Positions 42,660-54,590 of a stretch of DNA of 64,000 nucleotides are shown piece after piece. Under the pieces are notes generated by a model, which saw only the letters and a program-made list of their open reading frames with translations, was not told the DNA's origin and did not search any database. Made by a program: the position numbers and the translations under genes. Every line of letters begins with the position of its first letter. Positions within the stretch are counted from its first letter, which is position 1. This stretch comes from Tenodera sinensis (taxonomy: Eukaryota > Arthropoda > Insecta > Mantodea > Mantidae), in NCBI GenBank assembly GCA_030765045.1, contig CM060967.1:165988251-166052250 (forward strand), given 5' to 3'.

Positions 42660-43398
42660 ATTTCGTCAATAAACCCAACATCGAGCTGTCTAGATTACAA
42701 AGGGGCTTCAAACTGTGTACCTCTTACGTCATTGCGGAGCCTATATAGGTGGTGGTGAGCCCCATGCACTTGATCTAGCACGTGTGGTTCTCTCTGAACA
42801 TTTTCAAGCGCTCCGTGGACTCGAACCATTAGGTCCTCCGTTGACGTTACAGGAGTGCTATACACCATACTTTTCATACAACTCCACAGAAAATAGTCGA
42901 TACGTGTCAGATTTGATGACCCTGCTAGCCATGGAAGTGGTTCACCTCTACCAATCCATCGATCTGCATATGCGACGTTGAGGTAATTCCGCACCTTTAC
43001 ATCAAAGTGTGCTGGAGCTCATGTCGACCATTTCCGCAACTGTATACTGATACGTGTCACACTGCTGTCAAAACGTTACTGTACTGGAAAGTACATAAGT
43101 AACGCAGTAGTATGCGCACCAAGAACTTTATGGAGATATTTAGCGCATGTGCAAGAATTTTGTTATACTCAGGTCGTTCACCCCAGTACACAGATGGCTA
43201 AAAGGTTTCATAACGAATATTAACAAATTTTCACAACCGTTCATTCTCAAACCTCGACGTTCTGCAGCGTCCAAATCGTACATTTCAAGACGGGGTTTCC
43301 TATTTGAAAACCGATCGGTTTGCCATCACGCACAACATGCTAAGCGTTACTGGTGTTTTTTATTTATTTATTTATTTTTTTTTTTTATGGGACACCCA
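42660..43398 (-). mobile_element. Mariner-like DNA transposon relic
   Basis: Carries the transposase pseudogene at 42695-43040. Its 5' side on the minus strand starts TATACTGGGTGTCCCATAAA at about 43379-43396, a terminus type seen in arthropod elements of this kind. The opposite end was not located with certainty. Confidence 0.6.
42695..43040 (-). pseudogene. Tc1/mariner-type transposase C-terminal relic
   Basis: The minus frame reads a stop, then APAHFDVKVRNYLNVAYADR, then WIGRGEPLPW and IDYFLWSCMKSMVYSTPV. This is the familiar C-terminal half of an IS630/Tc1/mariner-type DDE transposase, where an intact copy would carry a QQDGAP-type motif before AHF and an SPDLTPLDFFLWG-type motif. Here the DG of the first motif is replaced by a stop codon and the second reads SSNLTRIDYFLW, so catalytic acids are lost. 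The frame stays open for another 70 codons to a natural-looking stop after EAPL. The N-terminal half is not recognisable. It is an inactive remnant. Confidence 0.85.
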
Positions 43399-44199
43399 GT
43401 ATATATACATTTGGTAATTCGGAGGTTCGTGTATATTAGCGGCTTGATTCCTATTAATACGAGATAAAGATTTACGGAGATTTCGATGCATGGATAAGAG
43501 AGGAACCTCCAACTCGACTAGACGTATTGGCTTAGAGAATACATATACATCATACCTTACATTTCTTTGAAGGAGAACCACAAGGCCAGAGGGTTCCAAT
43601 GAAGTAAAATACCTACATCATGTTCTAACGAGCTATTTGGCAGCTGACATCATCATCAGCATCATCTCCACAGGCGCTAGGCATACCCAAAATAACAGCT
43701 CACAATTTGCAATTATTGAAGCGTTTGGAACGAAAGCGGAGTCCGTGGTAAGACACCCCTTTGTTTTGCTAGGTGATTATCACAGGCGTTCAGCTAGAAC
43801 GAAGTGTAAAGTACAGTTTTCTCACCTGATAGTCTGCTAAACAATACACAAACCTCTCTCTTGATCTCTTTATAACAGTGCTTTAGCGCTGCATTGTTGT
43901 AATACGCTTTGCATGCGAGCAAAAACTACGTAAGTAATTTCTACAGCCAGTTAACTTGTTTTTTCCTTTAACAGAGCTGGGACAGTAACCGAGAGTGTAA
44001 AGCAAATTCTCCTTTTCTAACCATCCTAATTTATTGAAATGCATTCACTTGTGGCAGTATTTGCTGTATACATTGTCGTCTCATGGAAATGCAATTTCAG
44101 TTCTGCATGAAAGATCCCTGTTTTCTTATAGTAAATTCCAGAATGTTTACATTTAAACACCGGTGGTATTGGAGCCTTGATTTGTGGTTTGAGCAATGT
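43399..44199. other. Unclassified spacer
   Basis: About 800 bp, no recognised gene or repeat. Confidence 0.45.
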
Positions 44200-44600
44200 G
44201 TATCTTGGCTTTTCTAGGAATAGCCTTTGAAGTCGTCTTCATTTCAAAGGAATTTTATATAACAGGCAAACTATAAGAAATACATAAAAATGTACTTCAC
44301 AGAAGTTGTAGAACTGTTTAATTCACACAATTTATTTAAAATAACATACTTTTCTACGGCGTAAGTCATGGAATATCCTCATTTATTGGTTATAGCTTTT
44401 CAACATGCCATCGCTTAAAGGTCTTCAGTCATTTCTTGCAATATCATCTCATAGAAAGAGTATAACTTTTCACTAGCTTTGAAATATCTAATAGCAATTT
44501 TATTGCCGCCATCCCCCTTCAATGCAGTGAATCCACAATGAAACACTTTCTACAAAGATTAATTTTGATTAAGGGGATGCAGCACACTAGACGGTATTTC
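44200..44600 (-). repeat. Diverged family R fragment (minus)
   Basis: Blocks CTTTTCTAGGAATAGCCTTTG, TCACACAATTTATTTAAAATA and CTCATAGAAAGAGTATAAC follow R order in reverse but are heavily diverged. Confidence 0.6.
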
Positions 44601-45224
44601 TAAAGTTTTCAACCAGTTGAAACATTATTATTTTCAATGGTGTCTTATATTAACATTATGTGATTTTACATTTCCGTTTGGCATCTGTTTTGCTTTCCGA
44701 GTTATTAAATTTTTGAAATTGAATTTTATCATGTTATACTAAATGTAGTACATGATTCAATTTTGAAAACAACCATTTTTTTAAATTCTTATGAATCTAT
44801 CTGATTATAGTGCCATGCGATATTTTTACTACCTTTGTTCACAAGAAAATAATTATGTTCTGTCATTATAAATGTCTAGTTTTGAAAAAGTTTTATGCTG
44901 TTATAAATTTAATAACTCAAGAACCATTGGGAAGAAAAAAAATAAATGACATCTAATTGCTTGCGTTTTGGAGACATATATACATTTCAGAAGAATTGGA
45001 GGAAAACTCATGTGTACATTTAAAAAAAGTAAATATACTGATAAATAATTTCAGAAACTCAAAAACTAAATTGAAAAGCTTTTTTATTCTCGTTTTAACC
45101 TGCATTATATAAATATAGGCATTTATAATATAAAGAGTCAAATAAATTTGGAATTTATGGGCCGTATTTTTAAATTCATGGAATGAATGTCAACTTTTGC
45201 GAGATTTATAGTAAACTTTGGAGC
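44601..45224. other. AT-rich spacer between facing R copies
   Basis: No recognisable feature. Confidence 0.4.
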
Positions 45225-45730
45225 TATTTATTTAATGTTAATCGAGAAAAATATTTGTACAATTATTTTTGCTAGTTGTTCTAAATCTGATCGTCATGTG
45301 ATGAATTGGACCTGCCGTCCTTTTTGCATGGCCAAGAGATAAAAAAGACAATAACGTCTACTTTGAGAAAAGTGTAAGTATTAGCAAATTCAGACAAATA
45401 AGAAATATCTCGGAAATGGTTCACTCCACAAAAAATGTATTTGATATAAATTGTGTGTTTTAAGATTTACATTTTTGGGTGGTGAGATTTTGTCCATTAC
45501 TTTCAGTTTAGCCCATACGCAAAATTAACAAAAAATGAAGAGAACTTCTGGGGATATTCCCAATAAATAAATTGTACATTTCATTTGTAATAAAAATATC
45601 TTAAACTTATGGCATTTTAAACAGATTCTTTAGACATTTTTGATAAAGTCAAAATTTTTCAAAAAATGTTCAAGTTTGGTATTTACTCGACTTTTCGTTT
45701 TTGAAGTATGTTGTTCACACACGCGTGCGC
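45225..45730 (+). repeat. Family R arm (plus), ends missing
   Basis: TTAATCGAGAAAAATATTTG, CAAATAAGAAATATCTCGG, ATAAATTGTGTGTTTTAAG and GACTTTTCGTTTTTGAAG are in R order. It stops at the CA seed (CACACGCGTGCG). Confidence 0.82.
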
Positions 45731-46439
45731 GGGCGGAATAGCTTGAGTGCCCCTCTGTTTTGCCTGCTAAACATACAGCTATCAGTGTAAGGCCGTAAGC
45801 AAGATGCGCTCAGAGAGCACCAGTTCCGCACACCCATGCTATATAAAAATAAATGATAGTAGAGAAACACATGTGAATATAAATATCAGAGTTTTTCAAC
45901 TGTTACATCAATACAAAATTTAAAACTATTACAACTACCCACTGACTGACAGAGAGTGTATTTGTTGGTTCTGACGTGGTTGTTACCACTTATTCTTGCA
46001 AGAGAGGCGTTAGACAACACCCACGGTATCTAGGCCGGGCTGGTACTGAAATAATTGACACAAACCTTGCCATGAAAATCAGAGATTCAGATCAAGTCGA
46101 TAGGTTTGCGATAGACCGTGCAATTGCAGGTTAGCGGTCAACGTTGTGTAAAGAAAGAGATTATAGTTTCTGGTGAAAAATTCAATTACTACTTCAGCGG
46201 AAAGATTCTTATCATTTGGTTACGTGATTGGACCGCCTCTGGCCAGGTGACTGGTTGATGAAAATCGATGTAAATTGTTGACACAAGTACAGACAGCAAT
46301 CGACGATTTCTCTGTGACGTTTTATATTTTTTATTTTGATTTAGGACATGATTTTATCTGTCATAGATTCCTGCTATAAATTAAAAAGCCAAATCCTGAA
46401 AAGGGATTTTTAAACGTTTTCAGCAGTAACTTTTGAAAG
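45731..46439. other. Unclassified spacer
   Basis: No gene, SINE head or R block recognised. Confidence 0.45.
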
Positions 46440-46990
46440 TTTTACCAAATTACCGAACTTGGTGTTTAAATTTCACATCTTTCAAGGATGTAATAGGAAG
46501 ATTTTTAAGAAAATCCCCCAACACAAACTATGTCCCGCATGTTAGTCTGCGTGACTGACCTGTTTATGCGCTGGCCTACCGATCTCAAGGTCGCGAGTTC
46601 AAATCTGAGCTTAAAAGAGATAGCTCCATATCAGTAGATTCACTATAATGTAAAAAAACTCCTACGGGACAAAATTCCGGTACATCGGCGGTGATATTTG
46701 CAATTGACAGCATAAAAAATATTTTATGGCCCACATAGACAATTTTTTATTTTATCACAAAAGTTCATACGATTTTGAATAACATGCCATATGTTTAAGT
46801 TATTTTTTGCATAGCAAATAAAGTGTAGGTATATTCAATTTTCTGAGAATAGTCTGTAGGCACTTCTTCATTCTTAGTGATATTAGTAAACGTTAAGAGA
46901 TAGTAAAAGCCTTAACACACCTAAAATTGCTCTCTTTAAAGCACACAATTTATGTAAGTACATAGTTTGTCGCACTAACAATTTCCGAAA
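46440..46990 (-). repeat. Family R arm (minus), split by SINE G
   Basis: TTACCGAACTTGGTGTTTAAA, ACATCTTTCAAGGATGTAATA, then SINE G, then CATATGTTTAAGTTATTTTT and AAAGCACACAATTTATGTAAG. The outer end is missing. A second minus arm follows directly. Confidence 0.82.
46541..46724 (+). mobile_element. SINE G (tRNA-derived), in R
   Basis: Head with GCGCTGGCCTACCGATCTC and B box GCGAGTTCAAATCTGAGC, body TCCTACGGGACAAAATTCCGG. The 12-bp flanks TATGTCCCGCAT (46529-46540) and TATGGCCCACAT (46725-46736) are a TSD with two mismatches, so the insertion is old. Confidence 0.82.
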
Positions 46991-47009
46991 TATCCTTTTT
47001 TATTTTCTC

Positions 47010-47800
47010 TAATACGTATAACAAGTAGGGGAAGTATTGCATTCCATTCCAAAATTCCATATCGAGATTTTATCCGAAATATATGTTTTGGGACCTCCTG
47101 AATGGTTAAAAAAAATCATTATGTGTGTCCTTGTATATGCCCGATATGATCAGCATAACTCAAAAACGAAAAGTAACTTAAATAACAAACGAGATTTTCA
47201 ATAAAATCCGATCACCCCAGACTACCCTTTACGTTTTTCCCAAACTTTTGGTTTTATGAGAAATAAATCTAGCAATCTTTATTAAAATCCTATATATTTA
47301 ACATACTTTATGACAAATGAAATGTATATTTTGAATTTTTTGGGAATCTCTTCCGAAGCCCTCTAAAGTCTGGATGACTTTTGCATTCCTGGTAAATCGT
47401 AAGAGATAGACAAAATCTTATTGCACAAAAAATGCAGATCTCGCTAAAACACAAGTTATGTCTAATGCATCAACAATTTTGCAGATATTCTTAGTTATTC
47501 GTCTAAATGTTGCAATATTTACACTTTTTTCAAATGACAGATCGATGTTAACTTTTTTTTCTCTTGCCTGTGCAAAGAGGACGGAATTTCAAAGCCTTCA
47601 TATAGCGGCCAGCTTTAAAACATTTCAGGATAATTTATAGCCTACTGTATCCCCATATCCCTATTGCACCTACCAGAAAATTAGCAATAAGTTGCCTATG
47701 TCAATTAACATGAAGTGGATAGAGGAATAAGCATTTGTAAGAATAACTTGTATAAGAGTAGAGAAAGTCATGTGAGTGCAACACATCAGATTTTTATAGA
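47010..47800 (-). repeat. Family R arm (minus), nearly full length
   Basis: From TTTTCTCTAATACGTATAAC and AGTAGGGGAAGTATTGC to the intact inner end GTCATGTGAGTGCAACACAT plus CAGATTTTT. It faces the plus arm at 48474 across about 670 bp. Confidence 0.92.
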
Positions 47801-48473
47801 AGAATGTAGTTGCTTTCGGTATTTGTTTTTCTGTTCTAGCGGCGTACCGGCAATTTGAATGATGAGTGATATAAAAGTTGCAGCAACAATTTCTCATTGG
47901 TAACGACTTAACTGAAAGCACGAAAGGTAACTTGAACACTCGACTATTTTTACGGTTAACAGCGCGACTTTTTCCTTTTAGAGAGTACTTTTCGCTTATT
48001 ATATTCAAAGTTTATGGGGTATTGGTAGAAAATAGCTTGAAAAATTAAGTGGACACCACTACCAGTTCTGCAGGACTGAACTCTTTACTACAAGCTATAA
48101 AACGATAAGACGGTTTTAACAAATGAAATGTGTGAGACGCAGGGAGGGGGAAAGGTGAAGTGACTAGGCAGTACTTTGCATAATTGGCGGAAAAAAAGAA
48201 TGTGGACATTGTCGTTATAAAAGGCCTCCCACTTCGCAGAAATTCCGCACGTAGTATTGAAAACATTATTATGGTAATGAATTTTCTGCACTAGAGTGGT
48301 TTAAAACAAGTCCGTAAACCTTGGGATTATTTTATTTTGGTGCTCTAATAGCTTTGGTGTTCTGAAGGGGTTTTTTTTTTCTTTTGTACGTAGGTAACTG
48401 ATGTGGCATCAGCTTTGATTGATTCATAATAAGTTTTGAATTAAATTAGTTTTTGTTTAACGGACATAAAGTA
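47801..48473. other. Spacer between facing R arms
   Basis: Short minus-strand frames (68-112 codons) overlap one another and show no domain. Confidence 0.45.
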
Positions 48474-49160
48474 TCTGATAAGTGCACTAGCCTATCTTTC
48501 TTTATTCTTGTACAAACTGTTCTTGCAGACTCTTATTCCTCTATCTAAACCAAAAACTAACCCCTAGCACTACAGCCCTTCGCGGTCCAAGGCTTACCGC
48601 ACAGCCACTGCATCCCCCACCTCTGACCACTACAGGCATCAGTATTGAAGGGTGGGATGTGGTCAGCTCTCCGAGCCCTCCTGGCTGCTTATGCGGCCTT
48701 CGCGACTTGGGGTCGCTATTTCTTTATTCAAGTAGCTCCTCAGTTGGCCCCTGCGGTACCTAACGAGGCTGAGTGCACCCTGTGCCAGACCTTCCAGTAG
48801 GGGAAACTCCCCATGTGGGTACCAGGGGCCGAATCCGCGTCCTCCGCGCCAGAGGCAGGGGCGCTACCACTGTGCTACTGAGGCGGTGTATTCCTCTATC
48901 TAGTTCATGTTAAGATATCCTATTGTTAATTTTCTTGTATGTGAAAGGGGAATATGGGAATACAGCAGGCTTTAACTGATAGTAAAATGTTTGAAACCTG
49001 GTCGCTATGTGATGGCTTTGAAATTCCATTCTCTTTTCTGGCCAACAGATTAAAAAATAACAACAAATACCTCGGAAACGGTAAGACTTTGTCTATCTCC
49101 TACATTTCTACAAATGTTTATCGCGAATAACATGAACGTTGTCCCGTTCAAACGTTGTAT
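48474..49160 (+). repeat. Family R arm (plus), split by SINE C
   Basis: Starts GTATCTGATAAGTGCACTAG, then TTCTTGTACAAACTGTTCTTG, SINE C, and GTGATGGCTTTGAAATTCCATTCTC-type blocks. It ends within R without the outer half. Confidence 0.85.
48548..48888 (-). mobile_element. SINE C (tRNA-derived), same R site
   Basis: Minus-strand head GCCTCAGTAGCACAGTGGTAG and a B box diverged to ACGCGGATTCGGCCCC; body with GCGAAGGCCGCATAAGC and CATCCCACCCTTCAATACTG. Flanked by the perfect 14-bp duplication TATTCCTCTATCTA (48534-48547 and 48889-48902), at the R position homologous to the insertion at 23677-23996. Confidence 0.93.
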
Positions 49161-49964
49161 ATCCAAAAATTATACAATTGTGTGAATAAACTTATATATC
49201 ACTACGAAAGAAAAAAAAAAAAATGAAAACATCGCTAATCTACGAATTTCGCTTCTCCTGTGGGTTAGAAGTCGCCGTAGCGGGAAGATGGCTATGTTTG
49301 TTGAGGTTGTGTAAGTGGGTTCCAGGCTGTATCTACAATGGACAATATCACAACACTCCTAAGTAATTGCTTCATTCTCTTTAATCTGAACAACGTACTT
49401 AATCTTATGTTATTATAAACAGTGAGTTATAAGCATCTTAAGGACGCACACTCGCTTTGCTCAAGTGATTTGTTATGATCAGTATGTGCTCATTAAACTG
49501 CTTATTTATCTGCCCTTTGCCATCTTTCTCCTTTGCTTTTATAATGGTTACTACCATTTGTTGTGTATTGTTCCAATACTTGTGAGCTCTCTAGCACAAT
49601 TTGCACAATGTATATTGTTTAATTACACTTTAAAAGAGTACTTCAATAAACAATAATGTGTTAAACTTGTAGGTTAAGCGTATTGTTATAGAATGAGGTA
49701 TGTACACCATTGGAATTCATAACAGATCATGTGAAATACTCACTTGAATATAGCACCTTACACATTTCCATAATGTATAATGTTGAAGTGCACTTTTAAT
49801 TACTTTTGCGCAAAAAGCGACAAATACGTCCTAGAATCCTAAAACGCGACCGCAGTGCTGCTTGACGGATTCTGTGAACCTAAACCATCAAAATTTCAAC
49901 ACATACATTAATTTAATTAATTAAAAGAAAATGTTCTGGCGAGTTAAATTGTGAATCTAAACCA
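49161..49964. other. Unclassified AT-rich DNA
   Basis: A hydrophobic 63-codon frame at 49465-49656 (+) has no recognised family. CTAAACCAT words recur at about 49881 and 49960. Confidence 0.4.
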
Positions 49965-50060
49965 TTCTCGAATCACGTTTATCATAAAAATCGGTTCAGC
50001 CGTTTAAGAACAATCCTATCACATACACACGGACAGAAGAAATTTATATATAAAGATGAA
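49965..50060 (+). repeat. LINE/SINE 3'-end-like conserved segment
   Basis: Contains AAAATCGGTTCAGCCGTT followed by an ACACACGGACAGA stretch and a terminal TTATATATAAAGATG. This arrangement is a common 3' end of arthropod non-LTR elements and their SINEs; the upstream body is not recognisable here. Confidence 0.45.
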
Positions 50061-50677
50061 AACTGGGAGAATCGTGCCCGAGCCAGAGGATTCGCACATG
50101 CGCAAGAGAGCACATTCACTTAATCAGAGAAGGAGGTTTCTATTTGAATCTCAATTTACACTGTTATTGATCATATGACCTTTTTAAATACGAAAACAGA
50201 TACAAGGTTCGAGATTATGTAGTGCATCTGTTATTCTATGTCCATTAGTTTGCTCCGAGGTTGATTAAGCTGAAGGCGTTTGAGTGTGAAAACGGAGAGC
50301 AGCGGCAGACACAAGAAAGCAGATCCAAATCCTAATCAATGAGATCGGGACAAAAACAGAGGGACTTAATTACCTTTATATGTATTGTTACCTGCTAGGA
50401 ATTTTATCTGATGCGCTTTCTTTCTTATTTACGACGTATGCTGTGCCTTAAGCATAATGTGATATTGGCTAAGAGCTTTATCTGCTCTCTTTTCTTTTAC
50501 AATCCTGCACAAAACATATGAGCATAGAAATAAATGAGTTAAGGCAACTGGAGGACCACAGTGTTCGAATACATACAAGAGCGATGCTGAAATTTTTTAG
50601 AAAATCAAACAAGGATTAGTTTGAACAAATTTAAATGATTCTGCTCTTTTTCTAAACATATTCTTTTAACATCAATA
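50061..50677. other. Unclassified spacer
   Basis: No gene or repeat recognised. Confidence 0.45.
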
Positions 50678-51587
50678 CAGTGGAACCTCGTTTATCCAGA
50701 TCTCCGAATCATTTTTTTTTTAATTTAATGTTCACGTTAGCAAGATAGTAACTGTATCTATGCCAAATATTCGCTTTTTAGTTTGATTCATTGTGCGGTT
50801 CCTGCATAAATTGTTTAATACTATATGGTAATACATAATGCACTGTACTATAAAATGCCACCTGTTGAGTTTAAGACGGATTTACTAGTGTGCCACACGG
50901 TGCTGGAGCGGTATGTCTCACCAGCTGTAAATAGCGCCGGAAGAAAGCGTTGACCTTGATCACTACACCTCCCTCAATCTCCTCGGTTTTCCTGCTGTTT
51001 TCAAACGGCATGTGTCGTTAAGTTTATCACGTGTGTTTCACCGGATTGTTTTGTGTCTTATCAAGCTGGTTGAGAGTGCAATTCAGTGAACAAGTTTAAA
51101 ATTACATCAAAGTGAAAGAAAGTAGCGACTTCAGTGGATAATATGTTGGATACTATTAATCGAATTGATAAAGGATTAACACTGAAGGAAATAACTGCTG
51201 AATTGGCAATTGCTGACGAACATATGACGTTCTTGGAGCGTTAGCCCGACACCTCCCCAGCTGAACTATCAATGATAAACAGCTTGTGTGGTCGTACTTC
51301 ATTCAAACGCCACACGTGTTTAAAATAAAAGACCGTGGATTATTTCTTTGTTAAGAAATGATGTGATTTTATGTAATTAAGATTTTTATATGTTTAATGT
51401 GTTGTAAACAATATATACTATACACTGCACATGATTTTGTTGCAGAATTAGTTTGTTATCGTCATAAGCAAGTCTGTTTATTTAAGAATTTAAGAATTTT
51501 GTTTTCCTTATTAGCCATATAACTCGGATTATCCGGATTTTCATTTGCCTTTGGTCCCAGTTAGTCCGGATAAACGAGGTTTTATTA
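50678..51587. mobile_element. pogo/Tigger-like DNA transposon relic
   Basis: The left terminus CAGTGGAACCTCGTTTATCC at 50678 follows TA. The right end, read on the minus strand from 51587, is TAATAAAACCTCGTTTATCC, matching except for transition-type changes at the tip. GGAACCTCGTTTATCC ends next to a TA target are typical of pogo/Tigger. At about 51139-51240 (+) a fragment reads DNMLDTINRIDKGLTLKEIT followed by AELAIADEH, which matches the Psq/CENP-B-type helix-turn-helix of pogo transposases. The catalytic domain is absent, so this 910-bp copy is non-autonomous. Confidence 0.85.
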
Positions 51588-51779
51588 CACATTTTTGCAT
51601 TCGATGAAACCAATCCTTAAAGCAATGATGCCACTCTTTGTAAGGCATTTCAGAAATCAGATTTTTATAATTTTCCAAACCACTTGTTTGGAATTTTTCC
51701 AGAATATCTGTGCAGCAATCAATTCGTTATTTCGTTATTGTTTTTGATCGGGAGTCAGTTTATATGGAATCCATCGACA

Positions 51780-52410
51780 CCATGCTTAGGACTTCTGCAA
51801 AGAAATAAAATGTATATCTTGAATTTTATGGGAACAGGGTTTAAATTCCTCTTCGTTGGGAATGATTTTTGCATAATTGGTAAACAAAACGTGTAGATCC
51901 CGTTAAAGCGCACAATGTAATCGTATAATTTTTTGGAATTAATAACTGACGAGAAATTCCTTGATATCGTTGTGAATTTTCTAACTGGTCTTAGAAAAAA
52001 AATATTTTGTTGTTTAACGACGCTGTCAATTGCCAGGATCACATCAGCATCGCCGATGTGCCGGAATTTTGTCCCGCAGGAGTTCTTTTACATGCCAGTA
52101 AATCTACTGACATGGAGCTGTCGTTTTTAAGCACACTTAAAAATCATCGACCTGAGCCGGGTTTGAACCCGCGACCTTGGGATCAGTAGGCCAGCGTCTA
52201 ACCAACTGAGCCACCCAGACCGACAACTGGTCTTAGAGATTTTTCAAATGGGAAGTCTTGAGTTTTCTTTCTTTTTCGTACTCGTATTTCTTTTTTCTTT
52301 ATTTTTGTTTATTTGTCAATTTTTACTCCTGTTCATGCAAAGAGAATGGAACTTCAAAGGTATCACGCAGAGAACAGCTCTTAACAATTTGACTATCGCC
52401 TATTGGGGAA
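51780..52410 (-). repeat. Family R arm (minus), split by SINE G
   Basis: ATGTATATCTTGAATTTTATG, GATCCCGTTAAAGCGCACAA, SINE G, then CATGCAAAGAGAATGGAACTTC and TTTGACTATCGCC. Both ends are missing. A run of A at 52410-52428 follows. Confidence 0.82.
51996..52224 (-). mobile_element. SINE G (tRNA-derived), full length, in R
   Basis: On the minus strand the head reads GGGTGGCTCAGTTGGTTAGA (A box) and GCGGGTTCAAACCCGGC (B box), then a body with CTCCTGCGGGACAAAATTCC and a tail GTTAAACAACAA. Perfect 13-bp TSD AACTGGTCTTAGA (51983-51995 and 52225-52237). This is the reference copy for group G. Confidence 0.93.
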
Positions 52411-52430
52411 AAAAAAAAAAAAAAAAATTC

Positions 52431-53084
52431 TGAGTCTTTTAATACTAGTTTGTGTAGTTCATATGTACAATCTCTACACAATCTGGTAATGTCATTAATC
52501 GTGCGAAACAGCACTTCATAAAGTTAGAATGTTCTTAAAAGCTCGTTTCCACACTGTCACAAAATTTGCTTGCAGTCTTCCACTTAACATCTTCTCCACT
52601 TGCAGACTGTTTCACCACCCCAACTGCTTGCCACAGTTAATTATTACTGAATAATCTGCCCCATCTCGACAGAAAGAACTGCCTACCCTTCCTCGTTTTA
52701 AAGTCTTGGAAGAAGAAGAAGGGAGAGTGTAAATTTGCATACCAGCATGGAAGGAGTGCCAGAAGTTCCATGGTACAAAGTAGAATGTGGTTTACGTCAG
52801 GACAAGGTCGCGGAAGCTGAACTATTACTAACAGATTTAAGTAGGAACCAACAGGTGTTTGACCATTAGCACTCGACAAGTTACAGTCAATAAAACCTGC
52901 TACAACTGGACATAGTCTCTCAAATCGTATATAATATCATTCTAAATTAGGAATATATGTATTTAGCATAACCAACTCACAAAGTTTAACTTATTAGAGC
53001 TACAGTAGAAACGACTATGAAGGTTGTAAATTGCAGCTAGCTATAGATTGTAGTTTTAGTATAAATGAAAATGGCCACGTAAAA
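52431..53084. other. Unclassified spacer
   Basis: No recognised feature. Confidence 0.45.
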
Positions 53085-53371
53085 AGAATCTGATACTTTG
53101 CACACACGCGACTTTCTCTGTTCACTCTTCTACAAACTATTGATGCAATATATTGCTTGCTTCACGTTGATGTGAACTTTGAGTAGGGTTACATAGTGTT
53201 GTCCTGCAAATATTGCTAATTGTTTGAAGCAACAGTGCTTCCCGCCGCCTAATAATGTCTCGAAGTTCCTTTGAATCAGCTCATTGCCGCCGATAGAAGC
53301 TCACTATTCTTTTAAAATCGTATTATTTTACTTATTTTTATTAATTCAGATAACGTTTCAGTTTTCTGTTT

Positions 53372-53661
53372 TTTTTTTTAATTGTTCCATTTATATCCCG
53401 CCTTTAACTACAGAGGTCATATTGGCAGTCTTGCCTATTGACAATGGTGGTACACGTTTACGTTGGGTTTTTCTATCTTTGGGGGTTTTATTCTTTGAAT
53501 TCACACACACATTCACACTTTCATTCATACTTTCAGACTCAGGGAAGGATGAGGAATAACCCTGGCTGGGGAAAAATTCCTACCCCCCTGCCGGGAATCG
53601 AACCCGGGACCCCTAGCACAGCAGGCAGGTGCTCTACCAACTGCGCCACAGGGCCAGCCAT
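53372..53661 (-). mobile_element. SINE B (tRNA-derived), full length
   Basis: On the minus strand: GGCTGGCCCTGTGGCGCAGT (A box), GTCCCGGGTTCGATTCCCGG (B box), body GGTTATTCCTCATCCTTCCC, a TG-rich segment and GTAGTTAAAGGCGGGATATA at the 3' end. T runs at both edges on the plus strand are the reversed A-tail plus a matching flank, so the TSD is A/T-rich and hard to define. Better conserved than the copy at 29435. Confidence 0.9.
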
Positions 53662-53930
53662 TTTTTTTTTTACTGTTTTATTTATTAAACTTTTTAATCA
53701 TATCTTCTTAACGTTGATTTGTAACATTTTAAGCAATAAACAAACTTACATTCGCTCCCACATATTTCCAGACTCTGTAGGGAGTAGGGAATTATTCTGG
53801 TTAAAGAAAAATTTCTAACCTCAGCCAGGGATGCAATCTGGGACCTTGAGAAGTCAGAACCCTGATCACTCCTACGCAGAGACAATCTGCTTCAATCCTT
53901 ATTTATATATTTCGTTGAACGATACAGCGG

Positions 53931-54148
53931 TTAGCGCGCTCGCCTACCACCTAGGCGGCCCGGGTTCCATCCCAGTGACCCGCATGTGGTATTCGTGGTG
54001 GACGAAGCGGCGTCAGGGCGGGTTTTCTCCGGGTACTCCGGTTTCCCCCGCCATTTCATTCCACCGGTGCTCCATCTTCATTCCATGTATCATCAGTGTC
54101 ACAGCCTGCGGTGCCATAGTAGTAAAAGCGGGCGTTAAACACTACAAC
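53931..54148 (+). mobile_element. SINE D (tRNA-derived), 5' head clipped
   Basis: Head TTAGCGCGCTCGCCTACC and B box CCCGGGTTCCATCCCAG, body GGCGTCAGGGCGGGTTTTCT and CCATGTATCATCAGTGTCAC, tail CACTACAAC. Perfect 13-bp TSD AACGATACAGCGG (53918-53930 and 54149-54161). The last GCGG of the left TSD coincides with the GAGCGG expected in the missing part of the head. Confidence 0.92.
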
Positions 54149-54161
54149 AACGATACAGCGG

Positions 54162-54590
54162 AACTCAGATTTTAAAGAGCGTGTCACTATGCGATGGCTT
54201 TGAAATTCCACGAGATCAATTGATGTATGGAGTGAATCATTAATATTTAATTGTGAATGAAAGACAGAGCCACCATGAAATGCTTACTGATTTTTTTTTA
54301 TAGTGATGGCAGTTTCTTCTGCTGAGAGAAGCATACCTATGTGCAACAGGAATGCAATCACTGCAATATGCAAGCAAGTTTTGTCAACTAGTACTTTATT
54401 GATGTCGAATAAACTGACATTGTTTTGATCACGAGGGGAAAAAAATAAGAAAAATAACAATAGTGCCTTCTCATTTGAGGAATCTATGGGAGTCAGACAT
54501 GGTCACTAACAACACATCAGAAAAATAAAATCCAAATATGCCAAAGAAAGATGCAAAGCAAACTCTTGGGGATAGAATCAAATCTGTTTG
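54162..54590. other. Mostly non-R spacer
   Basis: Apart from the R block at 54172-54212 no feature is recognised. No gene is seen. Confidence 0.4.
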
